In this document: one piece after another, positions 42,599 to 52,281 of the stretch
Position numbering within the stretch: position 1 is the first letter of the stretch
Layout of the letters: each line of letters begins with the position of its first letter
Assembly (NCBI GenBank): GCA_023212725.1
Contig: JALBYF010000093.1
Location: forward strand, 1 to 54,445
Origin: Tranzscheliella williamsii
Taxonomy: Eukaryota > Basidiomycota > Ustilaginomycetes > Ustilaginales > Ustilaginaceae
DNA: 54,445 nt
Reading direction: 5' to 3'
Notes under the pieces: generated by a model
The model's input: only the letters and a program-made list of their open reading frames with translations
The model's database searches: none
What the model was told of the DNA's origin: nothing
Translations under genes and position numbers: made by a program

Positions 42599-44440
42599 AT
42601 GGTGCCGCTCAGTCCAGTGCCACACACCATGTTGGGGGATCGCCTTGTCGACGTTCCTCGCGTCTCTTTGCCCTGGTCTGCCAGGCTCTCCTGCTCTGCA
42701 TCCACCAGCGCCTCAACGACAGCTCCTCCCACACCACCCCAAAGGCACCCCGCCGCCAACCTCGCCGCCAAGGATTCGGCTCCGATCGAACTACCTCCTC
42801 TTCATCTCCTCGATCTCGCCCCGGAGACGGACACCGATATAAGCGACGAAGCCGACGGCTTCTTCTCCCTCGACATGGATGTCAGTATCGATCAGCAGCT
42901 CACCGACACCCCGCGCGTCCATCCGGATGCCTATGCTTTGCCGCACTTTCCCCCGTCGCTCTCAGATCGATACGCTTCTGTTACAGAGACCGACGCACGC
43001 ACGCCCTCGCCCATAACAGCTGCTACCCGGCGCGCCTCTGAGTCAGTATACTCTTCATCACCTCTCCAGGCAGTCGGTCGCGATCCTATTGCCGCCTCTC
43101 GCTGCAGGGATACGTCCACATCGTCTGCCCATTCTTCGCCCTCCTTCGGTCCTATCGCTCCCGAAGTGGACACGAAAGGCAATCTGGAATACAAGCTCAA
43201 AATTCTGCCCCCCAGCCGCCAACGTTTCGACCGTCTAGCTACACAGCTCAAGTGGAGGCTCCTCGAGGGCGGCGGGCTCGCCATCTACGAGATCGGCGTA
43301 CTCGACGACGGCACACTGATCGGCCTCGATCCGGATTCGATGAAAGACTCGCTCAAATTTCTCGCCTTGATGGCCGCCGAAGTCGGTGCAAGCTGTGAGG
43401 TGCAGCGGGTTCTGTCTCTAGAGAAGAACTCGCCGCCGCTTCCGGCCTATCTCGCGTCGCACCCTGCGCACACATCTGCACAGCTTGCGGACGCTGTTCC
43501 GCCCGCCATTCATCAGGCTTCCCACGAAACCGATCTGAGCCTGAGGGCGCTTGACGATGACGAGGCCAGGCGCGTACTTTTGCCCTCTCTTGCCTGCGTC
43601 GGTACCGAGCCGCAGCTCGGGCCGGTCTCACATCCTACTCGGTGGGCAGGGTCTTACCATTTCAACATCGTCCATCAGGACGACATCTCTGTAGAACCCG
43701 TCGCCACCACCGGGTCAGATTCACCTCCTGAGCTACCTCAACCACTGCCTAGGCCGGTTGCTCACCTCGTGGAGCAGCAGAAGGAACGGACAGGTTTCAG
43801 TGCCGACCTTGACCGATCAGGGCAGGCGCGGTGCAAGTCTGCAAAACCCAACAACGTACATGGTGGCAGGGCTAAAAGGGACATTCTGGCTGGCATGGAC
43901 CAAGCCGCCATCGTGTATCTACCGTCTAAAGAGGAGAAACGGCTTCACCGTGCGGCGGCCGAGGCGGAGGCGGTAGCGGTCGCTGCAGGGGCGCTGAAAG
44001 AAAACGCGGAGCAACATGGGCAGCTCAAGACATCCGTGCAAAGAGAAGCGTGGAATGACAGTGCCATGGACAAGATGACGCGGGTCGCCGACGCGATACA
44101 GCCAAAGACAACGAGAGCGCGCGCCCGAGCCCGAAAGATGCCCGCTTGTAAGTCGGTGGAAGGGACGAAGGCGGATCTGGAGAGTTCTGCCTCGTGCTCG
44201 TCGGCTTCTTCGTCGGCCTCTTCGCCGGCGCCATCACCGCCCTCGAAGCCGGCCAACGGCATCCCCTACGTCGGTCCCTACACTGGCTACGAGAGCGTCA
44301 TGGCCCAGCTCGGCGTGGTGTCTGAGAGAGCAGCACGCACTCTCCCCGGCACCACCGCGAGCCTGCCCCCGCCAGACGCGAAAGGCAGACTGATCGTCGA
44401 GGCCGTCGTCCGCAGAGACGCCGACCCTCGCTGGCGCTAA
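42599..44440 (+). CDS. GTPBP1/2 N-terminal-domain protein lacking a GTPase domain
   Basis: From the first ATG the product is 613 residues; ATG at 42629 (MLGDRLV) has a stronger context. Residues about 195-275 match the region that precedes the G domain in animal GTPBP1/GTPBP2: NLEYKLKILPPSRQRFDRLATQLKWRLLEGGGLAIYEIGVLDDGTLIGLDPDSMKDSLKFLALMAAEVGAS. After this, where GTPBPs have G1-G5 motifs, the sequence is Ser/Glu/Ala-rich. I find no GxxxxGK(S/T), DxxG or NKxD. A short block YHFNIVHQDD (about 365-375) looks structured. The C-terminus has YVGPYTGYESVMAQLG. The role is unknown. It could bind a partner or RNA as the GTPBP N-domain does, but that is inference. Confidence 0.65.
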   Translation: MVPLSPVPHTMLGDRLVDVPRVSLPWSARLSCSASTSASTTAPPTPPQRHPAANLAAKDSAPIELPPLHLLDLAPETDTDISDEADGFFSLDMDVSIDQQLTDTPRVHPDAYALPHFPPSLSDRYASVTETDARTPSPITAATRRASESVYSSSPLQAVGRDPIAASRCRDTSTSSAHSSPSFGPIAPEVDTKGNLEYKLKILPPSRQRFDRLATQLKWRLLEGGGLAIYEIGVLDDGTLIGLDPDSMKDSLKFLALMAAEVGASCEVQRVLSLEKNSPPLPAYLASHPAHTSAQLADAVPPAIHQASHETDLSLRALDDDEARRVLLPSLACVGTEPQLGPVSHPTRWAGSYHFNIVHQDDISVEPVATTGSDSPPELPQPLPRPVAHLVEQQKERTGFSADLDRSGQARCKSAKPNNVHGGRAKRDILAGMDQAAIVYLPSKEEKRLHRAAAEAEAVAVAAGALKENAEQHGQLKTSVQREAWNDSAMDKMTRVADAIQPKTTRARARARKMPACKSVEGTKADLESSASCSSASSSASSPAPSPPSKPANGIPYVGPYTGYESVMAQLGVVSERAARTLPGTTASLPPPDAKGRLIVEAVVRRDADPRWR

Positions 44441-44820
44441 CCGATCCTAGTCCCCGCCCTGAACACTTCCCGCCGTCCGCATTTCCACCGTCCGCTTTCC
44501 TGCTGTCTGCTGTCTTACGTCTTCTTTGATGCCTTTCCTTCCCGCTTTGCCACACTGCACTCCTTGCTCACCTTCTGTCCTCTGCTTATGTATTCTGTAG
44601 CTCTGTCCGTTCCTATCGCTGTACCATGTGTAGCAACCGCCCCTCCACCTGTGTGTTTCCACGACGATCTAACATTGTGCCCGTCCTCCGCGAATTTTTG
44701 CGTTATGAGAAACGGAAGGAAAAAAAGAAATATTTCCCCAAGCAATCCTATGAAGTGGGCCTCATCGGTCATACCACCAAGTCTACTGCGCCATCCGTTC
44801 ACCAGACGTGCATAGCCAGA
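44441..44820. other. Intergenic: 3' region of GTPBP-like gene and promoter of Rrp17-RRM locus
   Basis: About 380 bp. The first part is C/T-rich. An in-frame ATG at 44626 exists, but the preferred start is 44821, so the codons between are treated as 5' leader. No other gene seen. Confidence 0.55.
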
Positions 44821-47534
44821 ATGGTGCAGCAAGAGGGCGCCAGCATGCCGAAGCTAAAGCCCAAGGGCAAGGGCAAGGGCAAGGGGCCGGAGCTTCTGTT
44901 CGACGAAAAGGCGCGGGCCGAGTATCTGACGGGTTTCCGGAAGCGGAAGCAGGAGCGCAAGCAGGCGGGGCGGGATCATCTGGCGAAGAAGGCCAAGGAG
45001 GAGCAGTTGGCGACGCGGCGGGACCTGCGCGCCGCACGCAAGGAGAAGGCGGCCGACAACGTGCGCAGCCAGCGCAAGGCGTACGGCCTCGAGGCCGAGG
45101 GCGAGTCCGATCTCGACAACGCAGGGTCTGCCACCGACGACGACGACGACAAAGCCCAGAACGCGGTGCCCCAGCTCCGCGAAGAGGAATACGACTCGGA
45201 AGAACACCTGACCCACGTCGTCGTAGAGCCGTTTGATCCCGAACAGGAAGCGTACGCCAAGGCCACCGCCGCTCCCGCCCGCGCTTCCGCCAGGAGAGAC
45301 AATGTCAACGGTGCGTCCACCATTCCGAGCAAGGTCGAGGCCCTCCCACCCTCGTCCGCTCGCGTTAACAAAGCTAAGGCCAATGCGAGTCTCCTCCCTT
45401 CCCTCCCCCATCCTGCCAACCTGCTCTCCGTCTGCATGAGGCAAGCCGCACCCTGCTTACTGACCTCGCTCGCTTGCCTTGCCGTTCCTTTCTTGCCCCG
45501 CTTACAGGCCAGAGCCAAGAAGCAGATCATCCACACAAAGAAGAAGCTCTCGCGCAGAAAAGACTCCACATCTCAGGGCTCACAGAGTCGTTCACGGAAG
45601 AAGAAATAAGGCGGCGCTTTGCCACGTTTGGCAGCGTCGTGGCGCTCGACGGCTTTGGCGAGTGCGATGCGCTCGGACAGCGCAAGCCGTACATCTACCT
45701 GACGCTCGAGGCTCCGGCTCAGCAGGTCAAGAAATGTATGAATCTGCTCTCGGGCTCCATGTGGAAAGGGACCAAGCTGCGGATTGGGGAAGCCAAGCCG
45801 GATTTCCAAGCGCGGTGGGAGCAGGAGCAGGAGCAGCGGCGGCGGGACGACGAGGAGGCGCTCAAGAGCCGGAAGCGGAAGCGGGTGCCGGGCGTGGCGA
45901 TCGAGGATACACGCAGCGCGCCTGTCACGGACGCCGATGTGGACGGCGAGCAGGTGTGGGGGTGGAAGCGGACGGCGGCGGGGCACCTTGTGCGGCCGCT
46001 GCGGCTGCGGCCTGCTCATCCGCTGCCGAAGCCGAAACCGCTCGAGGGCGTGCTTGCCGGAGCCGCGGATGGCGGGGGGAAGCGCGCACGGCGGGCACGC
46101 GTCAACCCGCGCGCGCCGTCCAAGGCGCACCGCATTACGATTGACCCGACGCGGTACGGTGCGGTCCACCTGTCTGGTGCGCTGCTCGACGGGCCGGCAG
46201 CTGACGACGGCGGCGCGCTGGATGTCGCCGCGCTCGGGCCGGGCGCGTGGCGCTGCGAGGAGATTGACGACCACCCGGGCACGCACGCCGGCCACCGCCT
46301 CGTCCGCTGGCAGTACGTGGGCGCTGACGGCACGCTCCTCCATGACGAGTTTGCGCGCCTCCCCGTACGCATCCACCGCGCCGGCGTTGTCGACCCCGAC
46401 GACGACCCCGACGCGCCGCCGGACGGCCTCGACTTGGACCGCTACTCGGACGCTGCCAGTGACGACCTCTTCTCCGGCTTTCCCGTCGCGGGTCCGGCTG
46501 CTGCAGCCGAGGCGGAGGAGGTCGACAGCCACGACATAGACGACCTGTTTGCGCGTGCACCCCGCGATGTCGAGGCGGACGACCTCTTCTCTGAGTTTTC
46601 CGCCCCGCGCGCGCCGCAGCCGCCCGCGCCCGCGCACGGCTCGTTCGTCCCGGGTCTCGACCCGGCGGCAGACGACCCGGCGAACTTTTCCGACGGCTAC
46701 GACGAGGGCCCCACCGCCACCGCACTGCCCGCGCCGCTCAGTGCCGCCGACGCCGCCGCAGAGCGCGCCCGCACGCTCGCCCTCCTCGGCCAGATGTTCG
46801 GCACCGCGCAGCCCTCGCCCCCCGCATCGCCTTCGCCCCAGGTATCACCCTCGCCCCACGTATCACCCTCGCCCCGCGCATCACCTCCGCCCGAAGCATC
46901 ACCTTCGCCCGAGGCGTCGGCCTCGGCGTCCGCACCGTCGTCGCCGGTGAGGTCCGAGGCCGAACTCCCGCGCGATGAGGATGGCGAGACGGTAGAGGGC
47001 GGGGAAGAGGTGGTGGATGCCAAGGCGCGGCGGGCGCGCTTCCTGCGCGCGGTCGCACCGCCCGCGCCCGGCGCTTACCGCCCCGTGGCCCGGTTCGACC
47101 CCGGCCCTACGGACCCTACGAGTCCTACGGGTCCTACGGACGAGGCGGCGGCTGTGGTTGCCCGTCGCACACCGCCGCGCGTCTCGGTGCCTACGCTCAC
47201 GGCCATCTTCCGGCCGCACCAGCCGGCCGCGCAACCGGCCTTCTCGCTCGCCGCCGCCCTCGCCCCCGACGAGCTCGACGACATCGACCCCTTCGCGCCC
47301 GACCTTCCGGCTTCCACCACACCCCTCCCGTCGGCACCCGTCCGCCCCACCGCACCGGCCACGCCCTTCTTCCTCACCAGCAGCCGTCTCCCCCGCCCCC
47401 ATCCACCCCCCCGCCCCACCCCCGCGGCCCGCTGGCTCCATAACAAAGCCACCCTCACCGCCCAGATCAAGAAACGCCACCGCGAGGCCCTCAAACAGCG
47501 CAAGCGCAACATCCCCGCCCGCGCTCACCGCTGA
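44821..47534 (+). CDS. Rrp17/NOL12 (Nop25) region joined to NOL8-like RRM protein
   Basis: Preferred model: exon 1 44821-45310, intron 45311-45507 (GTGCGT...TTACAG), exon 2 45508-47534, giving 838 residues. The start at 44821 has AGA before and G after the ATG. Residues about 18-85 are the Nop25/Rrp17 region: LLFDEKARAEYLTGFRKRKQERKQAGRDHLAKKAKEEQ...RSQRKAYG. After the intron, an RRM (about 180-265) reads KRLHISGLTESFTEEEIRRRFATFG...PYIYLTLEAP...WKGTKLRIGEAKPDFQARW, as in NOL8-type nucleolar proteins. A disordered, acidic and Pro-rich middle follows, then a basic helix RWLHNKATLTAQIKKRHREALKQRKR like the NOL8 C-terminus. Both parents act in 60S ribosome biogenesis. If the intron is not used, the first frame instead ends at 45609 with a Lys/Arg-rich tail, so two products or two genes are possible. 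Confidence 0.65.
46833..46918 (+). repeat. 18-bp degenerate tandem repeat in RRM gene
   Basis: Four 18-bp units (46833-46850, 46851-46868, 46869-46886, 46887-46904) and a partial encode SPxxSP hexapeptides (x = V/A/H/R/E). Located in the disordered part of the Rrp17-RRM protein. Confidence 0.85.
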
Positions 47535-47619
47535 TAGCTGCATCCACTGACATTCCCACCACGCATCGGTTTGTGTGGCATTTTCGTTGGTGTGTGGGTA
47601 CATAGGGCAGGCAGTGCCG

Positions 47620-48363
47620 TCAGTGCGCGACGGGGCGACGCCGCCGCTCGAGCCGGTAGCGCGCGCCGACGGCGACGCGCGAGCGTTTGCGGCGGGTGCC
47701 GCCCCGCTTGCATGCCTTGGCCGCGGATGGCGGCACGGACGACGGCGTGGCGTCCGCGGCAGAGCTGGCTGAGTTGGGGGCGGGGCCAAAGTCGAGGTCG
47801 ATGCACTGGTAGAAGGCGGAAGCGGTGTTGTTGATGGTCCAGACGGCGTAGACGAGGTGGTGGCCGGAGCGGGGGGGAAGGGTGGCGAGGTGGCGTGTTT
47901 GGGCGGCGGGGAGGGTGCCGTTCATGGGGACGGTGAGGAAGGGGGTGGGGTCGAGGTCGGCGGCGCGCAGCGCGGTGGTGTTCCAGGCGTCCTTGGTGAG
48001 GTAGTAGCGAAAGTCGGTGGTGGCGTGGCGCGCGGTGAAGGTCCAGCTGAACGACGAGACGGCGGCCGCCGGGGTGGGGCGCCAGACACCAGCCTGGCGA
48101 TCCAGCGGCGAGAACTGGGCAAGCCCTGCCGAGCATAGCTTGCCATCGCCGTCGCGGTCGAACGGCAGCCCCTTGGGCGCCTCCACGGACTGCGGCTCGT
48201 ACTGGATCTCGCCGCATCCGCTCGCCTCGCCCTGCTTGCACTGGTACGCCCGCGACGCAGGCGACGCAACATAGCCGTGCGCGTCCGCCGAGCTGATCCA
48301 CACCGCCGCCAGCGCCACCAGGGCAACCAACCGACAGTGAAACGCGCACCAGCGCACTCTCAT
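47620..48363 (-). CDS. Secreted AA10 lytic polysaccharide monooxygenase
   Basis: Start at 48363 gives 247 residues. Residues 1-28 are a signal peptide with hydrophobic core (LVALVALAAVWI) and cleavage after SADA, leaving His29 as the first mature residue, the copper-binding N-terminal His. HGYVASPASRAYQC, CGEIQYEPQSVEAPKG, WTFTARHATTDFRYYLT (second copper His113) and LVYAVWTINNTASAFYQCIDLDF are the AA10 hallmarks. AA10 enzymes oxidatively cleave crystalline chitin or cellulose and are mostly bacterial, with members reported in smuts. The likely substrate is chitin because the sequence resembles chitin-active bacterial types; this is inference. No carbohydrate-binding module is present. The last ~45 residues are disordered and end in an Arg/Lys-rich tail. 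Convergent with the Rrp17-RRM gene. Confidence 0.92.
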   Translation of the reverse strand: MRVRWCAFHCRLVALVALAAVWISSADAHGYVASPASRAYQCKQGEASGCGEIQYEPQSVEAPKGLPFDRDGDGKLCSAGLAQFSPLDRQAGVWRPTPAAAVSSFSWTFTARHATTDFRYYLTKDAWNTTALRAADLDPTPFLTVPMNGTLPAAQTRHLATLPPRSGHHLVYAVWTINNTASAFYQCIDLDFGPAPNSASSAADATPSSVPPSAAKACKRGGTRRKRSRVAVGARYRLERRRRPVAH

Positions 48364-49340
48364 CGTGGCACAACAAAGGGCCCCAGACCGAGAGAAAATA
48401 AACCGACACACCCAGCGAGACGGTAGCATGGACGGAGAAAGGAAGAAACACAATGCCCGCTGCGCTCCTCTTTATGCCCGCCGCCAGCCCCACCGCCGCA
48501 TCCCTCCGTGGCGAAGCGGCGGCGCGGCGACCCCTTCGCTGGGGCTGCAAGCGCGCAAGCCGTGGGACAGTGCGTGGCGCTACCTCACCAAGGCAAAGAT
48601 GCGCCTATTCATGCCGCACCCAAGGCGTCGCGTTGCCACGGCGCGGGGGCCGGCGAATGCGTGCCATCCCCTGTAGCTCCTTTTGCGGGCCGGGTAGATA
48701 GGACGCATGGCGATGGTTGGCCCGCTCCTGCTCCCGGTCGACGCTGTAGAGTTCAACCTTGGCGCCACGGCTAGGATGCTTTGGTCGGCCGGGATGGCCC
48801 TACAATGGTGCCAGCCTCGAGCGTATCGATGACGCAGCCACCCTTGCCCAGCCACACCACAGACAAGCGCGCCTCACTCCTCCCTCACAACCATAGATGT
48901 GCATCACAACCATAGGAGTGCATCGATTCAGCATTGGCACACTGTCATTTCCACTCGCGCAGACTCGCGCATACTCGCGCATACACTCTACCTCCAACAA
49001 CGCGTCGACGAGGCTAATGATCATTGCTAGATTTCATTCAAGCTTCGGACTAAAAGGGAGTGAGTTAACTTTGTATTTTCTACCGCGCAGCAAGGGAAGA
49101 GAAGCTTCGATCGGGTAACGTCTAAGCGTCGTTGCTTTTGGTGCGGCCCATCGAGGCAGTCGAGCGTTACACTGCTGCGTAGAATTTAGATTAAGAGCAT
49201 GCAGCCAAGTCGTGAGTGACGATGACTACGCTCGCGTCCATCCAACCACGAACTGTGAACTAGACAGCAACGGTTGTTAGAGCGTATAAATGGCTGCCAG
49301 AGCGTATCAACGGCTGATAGAGCGTACCGGGAAGGGACGG
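48364..49340. promoter_or_regulatory. Upstream region of the AA10 gene with short repeats
   Basis: About 980 bp between two minus-strand genes. A CATAAAG TATA-like motif on the minus strand lies about 110 bp upstream of the LPMO start (near 48470). A 19-bp direct repeat (48887-48905 and 48906-48924, 17 of 19 identical) and a threefold ACTCGCGCAT/ACTCGCGCAG (about 48956-48982) are farther upstream. Near 49279-49326 AGAGCGTA occurs three times at about 20-bp spacing. No gene supported. Confidence 0.5.
48887..48924. repeat. 19-bp tandem duplication
   Basis: Two adjacent 19-bp copies beginning ACAACCATAG and ending TGCATC differ at two positions. They lie about 525 bp upstream of the AA10 start codon. 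Confidence 0.85.
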
Positions 49341-50140
49341 CTAGGTGCATCTGGATGCGAGGCCGAGGCCGTTCTTGAAGGGCAGCGTGACGACGTACCA
49401 GCCGGCGCGCTGGAGGTACTGGTGGAACGGCGCGTAGACGCCGCTGTCGAGGCCGGCGGACCAGTTGTCGATAAAGAGGACTGCGTCCTGCTTGAGTGCG
49501 CTCTCGATGAGCTGAAATGTGGGCAGCGCGACTGCGGGGTAGGTATGGGGGGACAAGGCACGTTAGCCGCCGAAGCGGGAAGGGAGAAGCGGGGTGTCTA
49601 CTCACGTTCGGCCCAGATGTCAAACAGGGCGGCGTCGAGGGAGTCGGGCGGGATGTTGGCGGCGCGGATCTGTTCGAGAATGTCGCCGCGCAGCATGGTA
49701 AACGCGGGCAGGGGCGAGGCGGGGGGGAGGTGGAGGGCGCGGGCGAGGTTGGCGAGGGCGGCGTCGGCCTTGTGCGGCTCCTTCTCGGTGCCGTAGACCA
49801 TGGCAGTGCCGGGGGCGGCGCCGGCGAGCACGGCGAGCACGAGGTAGATCGTCGAGACGCCGTACGACGTGCCGGCCTCCAACACGCGCCGCGCGCCCTT
49901 GGCCCGCAGCACCGTGTAGACCAGTTCCGCCTTGTCCTGCTCCAGCGCCACCAGCTTGTCCTTGTACATGCTAAAGTCGCGCGCCCCCACCGCCTGCCCG
50001 TTGATCGACCCAATCCCCCCGCCCTCCGCCTCCTGCCCCTCCGACAGCGCATGCAGCTCGCTCACCAGCCGTGCCACCTCCGCGTCGCTCTGACTGAAAA
50101 TCGAACGTTCGCCGCTGGCACAATTCATCGTTGATGCCAT
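49341..50140 (-). CDS. Class I SAM-dependent O-methyltransferase
   Basis: Two exons on the minus strand (50140-49606 and 49531-49341) give 241 residues. ATG 50140 has A at -3 and G at +4; the upstream ATG 50188 would add 16 residues in a poorer context. The Rossmann SAM-binding motif VLEAGTSYGVSTIYL is at about 85-99, preceded by DKAELVYTVLRAKGAR. VYGTEKEPHKADAALANL (acidic loop binding the ribose) follows, then FTMLRGDILEQI and, across the intron, LDAALFDIWAELALPTFQLIESALKQDAVLFIDNWSAG. The pattern fits small catechol/caffeoyl-CoA-like or general O-methyltransferases. The substrate is unknown. No signal peptide, so cytosolic. The usual length is 210-250, so it is complete. Confidence 0.82.
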
Positions 50141-50663
50141 CGTCGTAGTGTAGCTAAGCCAACCAGCCAAGCGCGCCAGCCTCCGCATCCGCCTCTCTTA
50201 TATGCATGCAAGCCTGCACGGGCGCGGACTTCTCCGGCCAAGGCGGCACACCGCGCATCCTGATTCTTCCGCAGCGGCTGCTCGCATCGCGACAGTCTGT
50301 CGCACTGATATCGCCCGTGTCGACCCTCACCAGGCCGGCTGATGGTTGAGCCGGGCGCTGCTCCATGCAAGAGCGTCGCTACTTGACACCGGCCCCAAGC
50401 TTGAATCGTCTCTGTTGTTAGAGCGGACGACGTCCCGATGACTACGAGCTATCTTGATGAAATCGGGCGGACAACGATTCCGGTGGCAGCCGTGCAGCCG
50501 ATCACCGCTTTTCCGAATTGAGGGAGCACCCGCACGGAAGGCCGTCGGCAGGCTCGAATGGCAAACTGCGAATCGAGCAGCGAAGAGCAGGTGCTGCCAT
50601 CGCCGTCGTTCTGGTCACCATCTCCATCTCTATCCTGTCGCCACCCCGCAACACTTGTTCAAG
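50141..50663. promoter_or_regulatory. Divergent promoter region O-methyltransferase / ATP18
   Basis: About 520 bp. No gene supported. Confidence 0.5.
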
Positions 50664-50936
50664 ATGGCCTTCTTCGGATTCCGCGCTTACCCGACCCCGA
50701 TCATGAAGCCGCTCTGGCCGTTCTTTGTCGGCGCCGGCATTGTCTTTATTGGCGTCAACAAGCTGCAGGACATGGCCGTCTCCACTCCCGAGGCGCTCAA
50801 GGACCCGCGCAACCCCTACGGTTAGTACTGCTCGCATCGCACCAGAGCTCACCACCAACGACGCTTCCTGACACCGTTTTCCCTTCCGTTCTTGCCACTA
50901 ACAGGCCAGAAGGTTCTCAAGGAGGCGCACCACTAA
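50664..50936 (+). CDS. ATP18: F1Fo-ATP synthase subunit j/i (Atp18)
   Basis: Two exons (50664-50820 and 50905-50936; donor GTTAGT, acceptor TAACAG) give 62 residues. The protein reads MAFFGFRAYPTPIMKPLWPFFVGAGIVFIGVNKLQDMAV with one membrane helix (about 17-35), then EALKDPRNPYGQKVLKEAHH. The FR-YPTPI-KPLWPF motif is diagnostic of ATP synthase subunit j (yeast Atp18), a small inner-membrane subunit of the Fo sector involved in dimer stability. Too short for many gene finders, but codon pattern, splice and family match are clear. Confidence 0.93.
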
Positions 50937-52281
50937 CCGGTGTCCCGCTCTCGGCTGCGCCAGTCTCACGCTCGCGGATCTCCACCCCCGCCAGTCCACC
51001 TAGCATCCCGCTAGCTCCCGCTCCTGCCGCTGCACTGCGTTGACCCAATCGCCTTGGCAATACAAGAATGATTCCACCCTCTCCGGTGATCCCACCCTAT
51101 CCGGTCGTGCAGCCGCACGCTAACGTGTCCATCTTCCGTCGCTTGGCTCCGCAGATGCGCATCACAGGGCACCGTGGCATGGCGTGAGATTTTGGCACAG
51201 CCTGCTTCCCAGCTCGGTGAGACTGTGCAGGCAGACGATGGCCGCGCTATGCCTTGCCTCACGCATAGACCGGCTGCATCGCCGTGCGACGTGCCCGTAT
51301 TCTGTGCTTCCCATAGCGTCGCATACAGTCCACCCCCGCCGCCAACGTGTCCGCACAGACACCTCTCCTTCCCTTATCGCTTGCGTCAAATCCTTCCATG
51401 TCGGTTGCGATGCGATGCGCTCGATGGCCGCTCTCGTTGCCAACCACCCGTCCTTGCCGATCCTTTGGTGCAAGATAGAATGTTAGATCCATGACTTGAT
51501 CTTTCGAACTGTATCTGCCCCGATCGGGCTGCGCTGGTATAAGAAGGCCCGGTTCGAATCAGGCCTCGGAAAGTAACCTCTTGGGTTTGCATTCACTTGA
51601 CTGATTCATGCACGAAGGTCATGTCGCTAGATACAACGGCTGTTAAGACAACCGTGAAGCGTGATGATGGGTGGGGTGCAACACCCATTCGGTCATGAAG
51701 ACGGCCCGCCGTTCATAGCCTGCGATACAGCACGGCAACGCAGACACTATGTACTTATATAAGCACAGACGGAAATGGATCCCCCTTTTGCCATCGTGAA
51801 GGATCATCGCGTCCGTCGATCGCCAGCGCGTCCATTCGCACGAGAGAGGGAGGAAAAAAACAGAGAGAATTGGTTGCTTATCCGGCATTGCGCGCTTGTG
51901 TGGCTTCCAACTCCGCTCGGCCCCGCAGTGGCCTTCGCCCGGACTCACAAGCTTGCCGGGAGCCGAGCAGGGAACCACCCCGCCCCCGCCAAGCCATGCC
52001 AGATCCCCCAGTGAGCTGCGCACTTGCAGCTCCGGCTCTGCTCTCCCGTCATCCTCCCGCTGGTTGCGCGTCGATGTTGCTTTTCTTTGCGGCAATTCTC
52101 CCGTCTCTGCCTGGCTGGTTGTCTCGCCGCTGCTTTCCTTTTCTTCGCTCGCCCCGCGTCCTAGCTCCTCCTCGCCCGCCCTTCTGACTTGCGACCAGGT
52201 GGTTTTCTTTGCTCTTCCCATCCGTCTTGCCACTGCCACTGCCATTGTCATTGCTGGAACCGTTCGACGCGCCTTGCCAAG
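50937..52281. promoter_or_regulatory. Intergenic: ATP18 3' region and promoter/leader of acyl-CoA synthetase
   Basis: About 1.35 kb. A near-identical CCACCCT(C/A)TCCGGT pair is at about 51072-51102. A good TATA box TTATATAAG is at 51755-51763, about 520 bp before the ATG at 52282. Transcription may start about 50 bp downstream of it and pass through a long C/T-rich leader (about 52020-52200) that may contain a 5'UTR intron. ORFs here are low-complexity shadows. A GGTTCGAATC sequence at about 51553 resembles a tRNA B box, but no cloverleaf forms. Confidence 0.5.
51755..51763 (+). promoter_or_regulatory. TATA box upstream of acyl-CoA synthetase
   Basis: TTATATAAG in GC-rich surroundings, on the coding strand. 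The distance to the start codon (519 bp) implies a long leader or a 5'UTR intron. Confidence 0.4.

Noticed and set aside
51500..51590. tRNA gene suggested by a GGTTCGAATC B-box-like sequence
   Set aside because: The T-stem does not pair well, and there is no A box or acceptor stem at the right distance on either strand.
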